DNA from: Pseudomonadales bacterium
GTDB lineage: Bacteria; Pseudomonadota; Gammaproteobacteria; Pseudomonadales; Azotimanducaceae
Length of the DNA: 64,000 nucleotides
Assembly: GCA_019090615.1 (NCBI GenBank)
Contig: JAHRVQ010000025.1
Location: 17,670 to 81,669 of the forward strand
Direction: 5' to 3'
Shown here: piece by piece, positions 9,828 to 19,007 of the stretch
How positions within the stretch are numbered: the first letter of the stretch is position 1
How the letters are laid out: every line of letters starts with the position of its first letter
Notes under the pieces: generated by a model
Told to the model about the DNA's origin: nothing
The model's database searches: none
What the model saw: the letters and a program-made list of their open reading frames with translations, nothing else
Made by a program: the position numbers and the translations under genes

Positions 9828-10994
9828 ATGAACTTCACCTTCACTGAAGAACAGAAATCGATCCAAAGAGCTATTCAAACCATCTGTAGTCAATTTGATG
9901 ATGACTATTGGTTAGCCAGAGATACTGACGGCGTATTCCCTGAGGAATTTGTTAAAGCCATTATTGATGGCGGCTGGTTAGGTATTGCAATGCCAGAAGC
10001 CTATGGTGGCGCTGGCCTGGGTATTACTGAAGCGTCAATTTTGGCACACACTATTGCTCGCTCAGGGGCAGGTATGAGCGGTGCTTCAGCCATACATTTA
10101 AACTTGTTTGGCCCTAACCCAATTGTTGTTTTTGGCAATGAAGAACAAAAACAGCGTTTTTTGCCGGCGCTCATAAAAGGACAGGATAGAGCCTGTTTTG
10201 GCGTAACAGAACCCGATGCGGGTTTAAACACCACCCGACTGGCTACCCGCGCAGTTCGAGACGGTGATAATTACATCATTAATGGCCGCAAACTCTGGAC
10301 CACAACAGCCCAAACTGCGAATAAAATCCTATTAATCGTACGCACCAAAGAACTCAAAGATTGTAAAAAACCTTCAGAAGGTTTAACTCTGTTTTATACC
10401 GATTTAAACAGAGATAATATTGAAGTCCGTTTAATAGAAAAGATGGGCAGAAAAGCTGTTGATTCTAATGCCCTGTTTATCGATGACCTTGTGGTACCTG
10501 TCGCCGATCGAATTGGTGAAGAAGGTGAAGGCTGGAAATGTTTATTACATGGACTCAACCCTGAGCGGGTATTGATTGCCTCTGAAGCCGTAGGTTTGGG
10601 TCAGGCTGCACTTGAAAAAGCCAGCCAGTATGCCAAAGATAGAATTGTGTTTGACCGCAGCATCGGTAAGAACCAGGCGATCCAGCATCCATTGGCTGTA
10701 AACTGGATGGAATTAGAAGCCGCGCACTTAATGGCCTTTAAAGCAGCTTCATTGTACGACAGCGGGCAACCCTGTGGCGCCGAAGCCAATAGCGCAAAAT
10801 TCCTCGCATCAGAAGCTGGACTTAAAGCTTGCCAGCGCGCGGTATTTACTCATGGTGGTATGGGATACGCCAAGGAATACCATGTTGAACGGTATTTGCG
10901 AGAGATTATGATTCCGGTAATAGCGCCCGTTAGCCAGGAAATGGTTAAATCGTTTATTGCAGAACAGGTACTTGGTCAGGATAAAAGTTACTAG
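9828..10994 (+). CDS. Acyl-CoA dehydrogenase
   Basis: A 388-residue acyl-CoA dehydrogenase. N-terminal domain starts MNFTFTEEQKSIQRAI; middle domain has CFGVTEPDAGLNTT; C-terminal domain has GLNPERVLIASEAVGLG and FTHGGMGYAKEYHVERY. The C-terminus lacks the YEGT/YAGS loop, so the catalytic base is not at the MCAD position and may be on the ERVLIAS helix, as in isovaleryl-type enzymes; substrate unknown. An ATG 13 codons upstream (9789) is possible, but 9828 gives the normal family N-terminus. Divergent from the 2-oxoacid oxidoreductase, with which it plausibly forms a catabolic regulon. Confidence 0.88.
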   Translation: MNFTFTEEQKSIQRAIQTICSQFDDDYWLARDTDGVFPEEFVKAIIDGGWLGIAMPEAYGGAGLGITEASILAHTIARSGAGMSGASAIHLNLFGPNPIVVFGNEEQKQRFLPALIKGQDRACFGVTEPDAGLNTTRLATRAVRDGDNYIINGRKLWTTTAQTANKILLIVRTKELKDCKKPSEGLTLFYTDLNRDNIEVRLIEKMGRKAVDSNALFIDDLVVPVADRIGEEGEGWKCLLHGLNPERVLIASEAVGLGQAALEKASQYAKDRIVFDRSIGKNQAIQHPLAVNWMELEAAHLMAFKAASLYDSGQPCGAEANSAKFLASEAGLKACQRAVFTHGGMGYAKEYHVERYLREIMIPVIAPVSQEMVKSFIAEQVLGQDKSY

Positions 10995-11117
10995 TCATTT
11001 GAATAAGGGTTTTAGGCGCTGAAGTTTTAAGCACTTAAAACCCGTCATCAAGTATTGAGGAAATAGATTAAGAGACCATGTTAAGTTGTTGTTTGGAAGG
11101 CTTTTTTACCAAACTTT

Positions 11118-12326
11118 CTAAAAGCCTTTCTCGAACTTTATTTCCGCCTTTCGCTGCCGTATAGTTTCTGCCAATTGGGCTGCCAGCTCGATATCTCGAA
11201 GGCGTTCGCTATACGCTTTATTCTCCGCGCTATCAACCACAGTCAGGCGCATTCTACCTTTTCGAATCAGTACCGCAATTGAATTTCCCTGCAAAGATAA
11301 TACTGAGTGTTTAGGGGTACGCTTTAGAAATCCACCAAAAGCAATTTCTAACGCATGATCTAATAATTGTTTACTGTTTAATAAATCCGCTTCATTACCG
11401 GTGAGTTCAAAATGAACACTAATGGGGATCAGTTTCGGATTTACCATAATCCGATAAGTGCCTTTGCCCATACCCGTAAATGGCTTAGCTGGATTATAGA
11501 GAGAATACTGATCGGGTGAGGCACGAAATCCAACGCGCTGACCAAAAGTAATACCCATCGCATGTTTCATATCCTGTCGCAGTGCTACCATTTGATCTGC
11601 CAGGTCCATAATAAGACGTTCTCTTGGGTTCAGGTATTTGCGCTCGAGTTCATTATATTTACGCCGTATCTTTAAATTCCGAATGGTCAAATATTGTTTG
11701 AAATTTGCCATATCGAGGTAGGTTAAAGTACCCCGTGAACCGCCTCGGTCAATATGAATCTGCCGGTTGCCCAATGCAAAAAGGATTTTTCGGCTGGTTA
11801 AATCACCCAGCGCACCGTATTTTCTGGTTAATATGTCGATGACTTTATCCATGTTGGGAATGTATCTTGCGATAATCCATAAAGGCTTTTCTGCAAAATC
11901 AACATACACCTGGTATTCAACATTTTGCTCGCGTAACAGCGGTGGGATTATGGGCGGGCTAATTAAATAAGATTTCAAATCGAATGGTTTTACAGTGCCG
12001 AAATAGACCAGTTTCGAGGGCAGTTTTTTTACCTTAACCCAGCCCAGGTGCTTTTTGATATATTGAGCTTTCAGTGGCAAATCGAAATCAATGCCAAACG
12101 CACCCGTTAGCGCGCCTTCACCAGATTTATATATTGTAGGCGGGGATTTGTTTGCTTGCTGAGCAGACTGGTCTTTATCTGGCTGAGGTTTTAGCCTGCC
12201 CTGTTGAGACGGAATTTGCTGCCATTCCTGGGCAAATGCCGTATTCAGCCAGAGACTATTTACCAGACTGATAAAAATCGCCAACTTCAGTAAACACGCT
12301 CGCGCCGATGCTAGTTGCCTAACCAC
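11118..12326 (-). CDS. Secreted/periplasmic protein of unknown function
   Basis: 402 residues, no family recognised. A signal peptide is clear: positive N-terminus, hydrophobic stretch, cleavage near FAQEW. A low-complexity Gln/Lys/Pro linker follows (residues about 35-70), then a mixed alpha/beta body with several basic helices and a charged C-terminus rich in Arg/Lys/Glu. No catalytic motif seen. It is convergent with the acyl-CoA dehydrogenase at 9828 and 38 bp downstream of a small lipoprotein gene in the same direction. Confidence 0.7.
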   Translation of the reverse strand: MVRQLASARACLLKLAIFISLVNSLWLNTAFAQEWQQIPSQQGRLKPQPDKDQSAQQANKSPPTIYKSGEGALTGAFGIDFDLPLKAQYIKKHLGWVKVKKLPSKLVYFGTVKPFDLKSYLISPPIIPPLLREQNVEYQVYVDFAEKPLWIIARYIPNMDKVIDILTRKYGALGDLTSRKILFALGNRQIHIDRGGSRGTLTYLDMANFKQYLTIRNLKIRRKYNELERKYLNPRERLIMDLADQMVALRQDMKHAMGITFGQRVGFRASPDQYSLYNPAKPFTGMGKGTYRIMVNPKLIPISVHFELTGNEADLLNSKQLLDHALEIAFGGFLKRTPKHSVLSLQGNSIAVLIRKGRMRLTVVDSAENKAYSERLRDIELAAQLAETIRQRKAEIKFEKGF

Positions 12327-12364
12327 GATTCTCTAGATGCCAACCGTTAAATCGACAAGCGTAG

Positions 12365-12622
12365 CTAGCACGATTTATAACCCCGGCTTGCCGAACGTCG
12401 GGCACATTCGCGGCGGATATTTTCACAGGATATCGCGGCTCCAGGTGCAGGGTTGTCATTGTCATCACATTTGAAAGCCTGATCTGCAAGTTCATATATA
12501 TTCAACGACTCAAGCGTTGGTGAAGCTGGGGAACAGCCCAGCATGATTAAGAACAAGGGCAGAAGGGCGATAGGCTTTACTTTGTATGTGAGCACTAAAT
12601 TAGCGGTAGAGTTATCAATCAT
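12365..12622 (-). CDS. Small putative lipoprotein
   Basis: 85 residues. A hydrophobic segment ends in a lipobox-like LIMLGC, followed by a short mature part with five further cysteines. No ribosome site precedes the ATG at 12622, and the basic residue lies unusually far in, so a GTG at 12595 (nine codons in) could be the real start. It is upstream of, and probably cotranscribed with, the 402-residue secreted protein. Function unknown. Confidence 0.55.
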   Translation of the reverse strand: MIDNSTANLVLTYKVKPIALLPLFLIMLGCSPASPTLESLNIYELADQAFKCDDNDNPAPGAAISCENIRRECARRSASRGYKSC

Positions 12623-12707
12623 TTGATTAATTATAGTGCCGAAACTGCAAATCTTCTTCTAATTGGCATAAATTACTAATATAGAAGGCCAGACCATTTC
12701 TCTTTAC

Positions 12708-12737
12708 TTGACAGTTGTAGTCAATTAAAGCGATAAC
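12708..12737 (+). promoter_or_regulatory. Candidate sigma70 promoter of antiporter gene
   Basis: TTGACA at 12708-12713 and GATAAC at 12732-12737, spacer 18 bp, about 90 bp before the antiporter GTG. The -35 box is perfect, the -10 box fair. Confidence 0.4.
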
Positions 12738-12828
12738 TCTACAGGCACAGGGCTGGTTTTGACGATTGCAGAAAATACTAACGAACATAATAAAATTTAT
12801 GCTGCCTGGTTATTAAAGGAGTAATATC

Positions 12829-15318
12829 GTGGAACATGAAGGGATAGAGTTGGCTGAACTGGTCACTGGCATCATGCTATTGATGCTGGTTGCAGCGGTC
12901 ACAACGGTACTGGGTAAGCGAATTAAAAAGCTGCCGCTAACTATCGGCCTGGTATTTGTAGGTATGCTGGTTTCAGTGCTGGCTGAACATGTGCCCGGGT
13001 TCGGCTCTGTGGCAACATTTACTCTGACACCAGACCTGGTACTTTTTGTTTTTATTCCTACCCTGATATTTGAATCTGCGTTTAATCTAAACGCACGGCA
13101 ACTCGGTCGCAATATTGTCCCTATATTGACCCTGGCAGTACCTGGATTGTTAATTTCAACGTTTATTATTGGCGGTATCGTCTCAGTGTTTTCAGATTTT
13201 GGGTTTCTGATCGCGCTTTTGTTGGGCGCTATCCTCAGTGCCACCGATCCCGTGGCTGTGATTTCTATTTTTAAACAACTGGGTGTGCCAGAAAGGTTAA
13301 CTGTACTTGTTGAAGGAGAGAGCCTGCTTAATGACGCTACGTCTTTGGTGCTCGCGACATTATTAATCGGGATTCTCACCGCGGGTTCTTTTACTTCACA
13401 GGTATTGGTAGATGGCCTGGGGGAATTTTTATTCGTATTTTTTGGTGGTACTTTTGTAGGCTGGATACTCGCAATGACCGTCGGTGAAATACTTGGCAGG
13501 ATCGAATCAGACCCCGACGTAGAAATAACCTTGACTACTATTTTGGCCTATTTCTCGTTTATTATTGCGGAACATGTTTTTCATGTTAGCGGCATCATGG
13601 CGGTAGTAGCTGCGGGCCTTATGATTGGTTCCTGGGGCAAGACTAAAATTTCGCCTTCCACCGAAGAATTTATGGAACATTTTTGGGAATATTTAGCCTA
13701 CCTGGCCAATGTGCTGATATTTTTGATGGTCGGTATGCAAATTGACCTGATGGCCTTATGGGAATCAATAGATCTTATTATTCTAGTGGTTGGTGGTATG
13801 TTAATTTCTCGTGGCGTAGTTGTATTTGGTATTGTGCCATTGGTAGGCAAAGTGCCTGTTGCAGATACAATTGATATGTCTTATCGCATGGTCATGTACT
13901 GGGGCGGTCTGCGAGGCGCAATAGCGCTGGCGATTGTCCTGTCGCTGCCAGCAACAGAATATAAGGACAGTCTGATCGCGATTGTCATGGGTGCGGTGTT
14001 GTTCACGCTTATCGTTCAGGGTCTATCGATAGAAATCCTGGTCAAAAAACTTAAATTAGATCGCCCCGGGCCAGGAGATGAACTCGCAAAGCTGGAGGGT
14101 GACCGAGAAGCGCGGGTCGAAGGCCTCAGTAGACTCAATCGACTGGCTGAAAGCGGATTATTTTCGCAACGGATTGCAGACAATATATTGCAGAAAGGCC
14201 AGCTACAGATAGCTGAACAGCAGCAGGGCATTCAGCGGTTTCATGACAATATGCAAGCAGAACAAATGCTACATATATTGGCAATGCGTTGCCTGGTGAG
14301 AGAAAAAGCGCGTTACCATGAGTTATTCAGCCAGGGATTAATTAATGAGTGGGCTTATAGGGAGCTTGACCATACTGTTGATGTACAAATGGATGGGGTG
14401 CGCCACAAACACCAGTTACCCGGGACCACGATAGAAGCGTCGATCAGCAAAAGATTTAGTTTTGCGATAATGAAATTACTCGACGCGCTGCCTGTACCAG
14501 GGTTCGGGGCGATATTAGAAGACCTTCGGACTCTGTGGATCATTCGAGACTATGGCGTTGCCTGGGGTAGATATCGTGGCAGCAGCAGTGTTTTGTCTAA
14601 CCTTGGACGAATTGCAGGTGATGAAATTGATGCCGATTGTCTTGAACAGATACGATCTGTCTATCAGGATATATCGCATCAGTCAAAGGGCTTAATAGAT
14701 GAGGTGGCAGAGCAATACCCTGAATTTGTAGAGGCAACGCAGGAGCAACTTGGCCAGCGTATGATGCTGATTGCCGAGCATGATGCCGTTGAGCATGCTG
14801 CCGACCTGGGTATTATTCAATCGGGTATCGCATATAAAATATTGAAAGAACAATCAGAACGTATTCGTCTCCTTGGCCAGGAAAACATGTCAGCATCCTT
14901 TGAAATAGGCGTTGAAGAACTTATTGCCAAGGTACCAATATTTGCTGAAATTTCTGCACAGCACTACTCATTAATAGCGGATCAACTCAAGGCCCGTATC
15001 GTACCACGAGGTATGCCTATCATTACTCAGGGACAGGCGGGCGATTCCATGTTTCTAATTGCCCGGGGCATTGCTCAGGTTTCTGTCACTGAGGGAAATT
15101 CAAGCAAACAGGTTGCTACACTTTATGCAGGAGACTTTTTCGGTGAGTCTGCGCTTTTGCATAGAACACCAAGAAATGCCACCGCAACCGCAGCAACCCC
15201 TTGTTCATTGTATGAGTTAAAGCGACCAGATCTTGATAGAATATGTGAGGGTCGTCCTGAGATTCGTCGTTTGATAGAAAAAGTTGATGAACAACGACAG
15301 CATGAAAATATCGGTTAG
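12829..15318 (+). CDS. Na+/H+ antiporter (CPA1/NhaP-SOS1 type) with C-terminal cyclic-nucleotide-binding domain
   Basis: 829 residues. About residues 1-400 form a 12-helix cation/proton antiporter of the inner membrane with the CPA1 ion-site motifs SATDPVAVIS (near 138) and GESLLNDATS (near 162). A long helical cytoplasmic part follows (400-685), then a CRP-like cyclic-nucleotide domain (about 690-815) whose phosphate-binding cassette GESALLHRTPRNAT keeps the Arg that contacts the nucleotide phosphate. The layout resembles plant SOS1 and sperm NHE exchangers. The start is GTG preceded by AAAGGAG (12817-12823). It likely exports Na+ under control of cAMP or cGMP; a class III cyclase is encoded at 58018-59508. 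Confidence 0.9.
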   Translation: MEHEGIELAELVTGIMLLMLVAAVTTVLGKRIKKLPLTIGLVFVGMLVSVLAEHVPGFGSVATFTLTPDLVLFVFIPTLIFESAFNLNARQLGRNIVPILTLAVPGLLISTFIIGGIVSVFSDFGFLIALLLGAILSATDPVAVISIFKQLGVPERLTVLVEGESLLNDATSLVLATLLIGILTAGSFTSQVLVDGLGEFLFVFFGGTFVGWILAMTVGEILGRIESDPDVEITLTTILAYFSFIIAEHVFHVSGIMAVVAAGLMIGSWGKTKISPSTEEFMEHFWEYLAYLANVLIFLMVGMQIDLMALWESIDLIILVVGGMLISRGVVVFGIVPLVGKVPVADTIDMSYRMVMYWGGLRGAIALAIVLSLPATEYKDSLIAIVMGAVLFTLIVQGLSIEILVKKLKLDRPGPGDELAKLEGDREARVEGLSRLNRLAESGLFSQRIADNILQKGQLQIAEQQQGIQRFHDNMQAEQMLHILAMRCLVREKARYHELFSQGLINEWAYRELDHTVDVQMDGVRHKHQLPGTTIEASISKRFSFAIMKLLDALPVPGFGAILEDLRTLWIIRDYGVAWGRYRGSSSVLSNLGRIAGDEIDADCLEQIRSVYQDISHQSKGLIDEVAEQYPEFVEATQEQLGQRMMLIAEHDAVEHAADLGIIQSGIAYKILKEQSERIRLLGQENMSASFEIGVEELIAKVPIFAEISAQHYSLIADQLKARIVPRGMPIITQGQAGDSMFLIARGIAQVSVTEGNSSKQVATLYAGDFFGESALLHRTPRNATATAATPCSLYELKRPDLDRICEGRPEIRRLIEKVDEQRQHENIG

Positions 15319-15520
15319 TGTAATTGAGTAACTATGCTTATTAGATACGCTTATTAACTATTTTTAATCGCTATATTGAGCCGCAATTAAGTTATAGATC
15401 AGAATTGAATTAATCACAGTTATTCGCCGTTGAGTCTACTGCATCGACTAAAAGCGCTCTACCTGTACTTTCCTGATCTACACTTAAAAATGACGAGGCT
15501 ATTATTTTTATTTCTATTTC

Positions 15521-17557
15521 ATGACAGCAGTAATTTCTTTGCCCCACGGTTTAACCGTCCACTTTCAGGTTGAAAACCCTGTGCTACTGGATGTCATGCG
15601 GGGGCTACCATTTGCTGCGCCTTCTGATTGTAATCAGGAACATCAACTGATTATTGTTGATTCAATTGACGCACTGGCCAGGCTCCAGTTTCAATATGCA
15701 ATTTATTTGAATATTAGTTGTGCCCCCATTGACTTACCACAGAAAACTATCGCGCTATATATCCAGCCAGGAGAAAAATTTGAGGCGCAACTCATATCCA
15801 TTATTTCGACTATTAGTCAGGGCAATGCAGCGAGTTTACTCGACATTCAGGCGAATTATTTAAAGCAACTAAATTGGGTAACAAGCGGGTTAGAAGAATG
15901 TCTGGTCTGGGTAAATGAACGATATGAGGTACTGTATTTTTCAGAGAATACGGCAAAGTTGTTCAAATTGTCGGCTAAGAAATTGCTGGGTAAGACCTTT
16001 GCAGAACTAGTTAATTGCGAACAACAGGACTTGCATAGCATGTTGGATAAACGGGCTGTAATTAACGCCCCTGAAAAGCTAGAAATCGAAGGCCGGCTTG
16101 AGAATGGTTCGATACTTTATCTTGAGGTAGGTATACGTACTATTGCCAAAAATCGATATTTATTGAATCTTATAGACGCCTTCCACCTCCGGGCCGCTGA
16201 TAAACGATTTATTGAACTCGCTAACTATGACCCAATAACTGGTTTAGCCAATCGCGGTCTGTTTTTAGAGGTTTTGCAACATGCCATTGGGCGTAGTAAA
16301 AATAGTGGCCGACTGGTGGCTATAATTTTACTTGATTTACATCACTTTAATCGAATCAGCGATGAGACCGGTGTTCAGGTAGGGGACGAATTATTACGTA
16401 AAGCGGCTGAACGCATTAAACACCTTCTGCATGACCAAGATTTATTGGCCCGTTGGGGTGGAGATGAACTGGCCATTATTATGGAAGACCTCGAACAGCC
16501 AGAAACCGTAAGGCGCATAGCGCAAAGAATTATTTCAGTTTTATCCAACCCTTTTGTAATTGCTAAGCAGGACTTTTATGTATCACCCAGTATTGGTATC
16601 GCTGTCTACCCAGAAGCTGACAAAACAATAAATGGTCTCATCCAGGCTGCCAATACAGCAATGTTTGAAGCTAAGAAGTCTGATGGGTTACATACCTATC
16701 GTTTTTATCAGGATAAATTGCAGGAAGACGCCGAGCAACGGACATTAATTGAACAGCATCTTCGCCGCGCGCTAGACAACAAAGAGTTTAAGGTTTTTTA
16801 TCAACCTAAAATCTCCCTCAGTCAGGAACGGGTCATTGGCTTTGAAGCCTTGCTTCGTTGGCAGCACCCCGAGTGGAAAGATGTTAGCCCCGGCGTCTAT
16901 ATACCCATTGCCGAGGAATGCGGCCTTATCACCCAAATTGGTGATTGGGTAATGCGCCAGGCCTGTCTAAAAATGGGGCAATGGCATAAAGAGTTTCCTC
17001 AAATGGAGCACTGTAGCATTGCCGTCAATGTTTCTCCGAGGCAACTAAATGATCCTTATTTTGCCGGTAGGATAGCGACTATTCTTGCTGAATCAAAATT
17101 GATGGCAGATAAGCTTGAAATAGAAATAACCGAATCTGCGGTGATGGAAAACCCAGAACAGGGAATTAAAATATTGACCAAAATTCACGAACTCGGCGTA
17201 AGGATTTCTATCGATGATTTTGGTACGGGTTATTCATCGTTAAGTTACCTGAAACGCTTACCCATTGACTGTGTAAAAATTGATCGCAGTTTTGTTGTTG
17301 ATATAGGTAAGGATGAATCCACTGAATCTATTATCCAGGCGATTTTGGTCATGTCGTCAAAACTGGGCCTGTTTAATGTTGCCGAAGGCATTGAAAACTC
17401 GACCCAAATGGCTTTTTTTGAAAGTACCCAATGCGATATATTACAGGGTTATATGTTTAGTAAGCCTAAACCGGAGGACGAAATTGAGTTAATGTTCTCC
17501 GAATCCATGCCAGCGTTGCACAACCAGCTAAGCAAGATTGTACGTCCGACCGGTTAG
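15521..17557 (+). CDS. PAS-GGDEF-EAL protein (cyclic-di-GMP phosphodiesterase/cyclase)
   Basis: 678 residues, apparently cytoplasmic. Residues 1-130 are an unrecognised domain; a PAS-like domain spans about 140-220; GGDEF 225-395; EAL 400-655. The cyclase signature is GGDEL rather than GGDEF (near 312), so synthase activity may be weak or lost. The phosphodiesterase domain is intact: GFEALLRW near 440, EITESAVM, and DDFGTGYSS near 566. Cleavage of c-di-GMP is therefore the likely output, with the GGDEL domain as a possible GTP sensor. A PilZ-type c-di-GMP receptor lies at 23663. Confidence 0.92.
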   Translation: MTAVISLPHGLTVHFQVENPVLLDVMRGLPFAAPSDCNQEHQLIIVDSIDALARLQFQYAIYLNISCAPIDLPQKTIALYIQPGEKFEAQLISIISTISQGNAASLLDIQANYLKQLNWVTSGLEECLVWVNERYEVLYFSENTAKLFKLSAKKLLGKTFAELVNCEQQDLHSMLDKRAVINAPEKLEIEGRLENGSILYLEVGIRTIAKNRYLLNLIDAFHLRAADKRFIELANYDPITGLANRGLFLEVLQHAIGRSKNSGRLVAIILLDLHHFNRISDETGVQVGDELLRKAAERIKHLLHDQDLLARWGGDELAIIMEDLEQPETVRRIAQRIISVLSNPFVIAKQDFYVSPSIGIAVYPEADKTINGLIQAANTAMFEAKKSDGLHTYRFYQDKLQEDAEQRTLIEQHLRRALDNKEFKVFYQPKISLSQERVIGFEALLRWQHPEWKDVSPGVYIPIAEECGLITQIGDWVMRQACLKMGQWHKEFPQMEHCSIAVNVSPRQLNDPYFAGRIATILAESKLMADKLEIEITESAVMENPEQGIKILTKIHELGVRISIDDFGTGYSSLSYLKRLPIDCVKIDRSFVVDIGKDESTESIIQAILVMSSKLGLFNVAEGIENSTQMAFFESTQCDILQGYMFSKPKPEDEIELMFSESMPALHNQLSKIVRPTG

Positions 17558-17578
17558 TGCTGTTATCGCTTTGCTAAA

Positions 17579-17612
17579 CAGGCCTTCTGATGCGCGCTTC
17601 TGATGAGGCCTG
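17579..17612. repeat. Inverted repeat enclosing a 9-bp direct repeat
   Basis: CAGGCC (17579-17584) pairs with GGCCTG (17607-17612); between them cttctgatg occurs twice (17584-17592, 17597-17605). It sits between the convergent GGDEF-EAL and mnmH genes. No U-tract follows, so a terminator role is unproven. Confidence 0.5.
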
Positions 17613-17650
17613 CATAATGCGCATGGAAATAAAGTCAATAGAAAGTCAAA

Positions 17651-18709
17651 TCAGCTATGCAGATATTGTTTTAAAAATTGTTGGTCGCCTGTTTCGATTA
17701 ACCGGTGTTTTTTACGCTCAAGTTGATATTCATACATAGGATCATAGTAATCGACCAACAGGGATGCTATCCAGATCTTGTGCAAGCCTGTTTGACCTTT
17801 TTGATGTTGCACAAAAGCGTTTTCTAATTGGCCGGATATACACTGAAAAGCTGCGCCGCCTAAACGTTTTTTAATGGCCGAGAGGGCGGTAGTATACTTT
17901 TGCTGTAGTTCCGCTAACGGATTAGGTGTACTTTGAGAAATAAGTTCTGCCAGTCCCTGTATAACATATTCATCAAATATTCGGTCCACCCGATTATTCA
18001 GCGAATCTTCCAATAAAAGGATTGGTGCCTGTTTCATGGCCGAACGTAGTGGCACCGGCAGACTAACACGACCGATAAGATGACCCTCGTCTTCAATGAT
18101 TACTTTGTTGGCTGTGCCTAATTTAATAAAATCAATGGCAACGGCGTTCTCAAAATTTATCTGCGCCGGTTGCGGACTTAATCGACGACCAAATGCAGAG
18201 CCACGATGATTGGCGCTTGCTTCCAGGTCAACTGTGGCGTTTATCTGCTGTAGTAGCTCCGTCTTACCAACGCCTGTTTTACCGGAGAGAATAAGCAACG
18301 GCGGAAGGTTATCAAAAATAGACAGCAAGTAAGAACGCATGCGTTTATAACCACCCTCAACTCGCTGCACGGGAACACCCTCTGCCTGCAACCATTGTTG
18401 AGCAATTTGCGACCTTTGGCCACCGCGAAAACAGTATAATTGAGCGCCCTTGTTATTTTGAAGAAACTGCTGCCAGGCGTTCACTCGGTTACTTTTTATG
18501 CTACCAGAGACAAGTTTATGGCCTAATGCAGTGGCATCTTGCTGACCTTTTTGCTTATAACAGCGGCCAACGGTTTCTCGTTCCATATCATTCAGAATAG
18601 GGTGGTTAGAGGCCAGCGGGAAAGCACCCTTATCAAATTCACACGGTGCTCTCACATCTAGTAGTGGGATATCCTGTATAAAAAGTTGATGCAGGTCGTC
18701 AAATGTCAT
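17651..18709 (-). CDS. mnmH: tRNA 2-selenouridine synthase
   Basis: 352 residues, standard for MnmH (SelU/YbbB). The enzyme replaces sulfur of 2-thiouridine at the wobble position of Lys, Glu and Gln tRNAs by selenium, through a geranylated intermediate. The N-terminal rhodanese domain has the active-site loop YCFRGGQRS with Cys near residue 94; the C-terminal domain has a P-loop SGKTGVGKTE near 140. Both are intact, implying selenium use. The selenophosphate synthetase gene selD, often adjacent, is not in this window. Confidence 0.93.
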   Translation of the reverse strand: MTFDDLHQLFIQDIPLLDVRAPCEFDKGAFPLASNHPILNDMERETVGRCYKQKGQQDATALGHKLVSGSIKSNRVNAWQQFLQNNKGAQLYCFRGGQRSQIAQQWLQAEGVPVQRVEGGYKRMRSYLLSIFDNLPPLLILSGKTGVGKTELLQQINATVDLEASANHRGSAFGRRLSPQPAQINFENAVAIDFIKLGTANKVIIEDEGHLIGRVSLPVPLRSAMKQAPILLLEDSLNNRVDRIFDEYVIQGLAELISQSTPNPLAELQQKYTTALSAIKKRLGGAAFQCISGQLENAFVQHQKGQTGLHKIWIASLLVDYYDPMYEYQLERKKHRLIETGDQQFLKQYLHS

Positions 18710-19007
18710 AGCTTGAAATCCCAGCTTAAAATGCTGTTACAAAATAAAAGTCTAACGCAATTGTTTGGAGTGATTATTTAAGGAAATTGTTTGAAGCAAT
18801 AGTCTGAACTATAGGTTAAGTTTCAGCGGGTTTATTCTACGTGAGTTTTATGTCAGTCACTGCCTTCAGTTGATTTTATATAAGATTGACCCGAGAAGCT
18901 GTAGTTGAGTTGTCTGTGCGTCTTACCCATCGTCAATTGCTACTCGAATAGTTACTTATAATTGCTGTAGACTGGCTTTTCGTCAACGTTAAAAATGCAG
19001 GCCTTGA

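Noticed and set aside
10995..11127. Rho-independent terminators after the acyl-CoA dehydrogenase at 9828
   Set aside because: Two hairpins (GGGTTTTA/TAAAACCC and AGGCTTTT/AAAAGCCT) are visible, but neither is followed by a U-tract and the second overlaps the neighbouring gene end.
12813..13379. Long antisense open frame inside the antiporter gene
   Set aside because: It mirrors the codon pattern of the strongly supported antiporter and has the Ser/Thr/Asn-rich composition of an antisense artefact.
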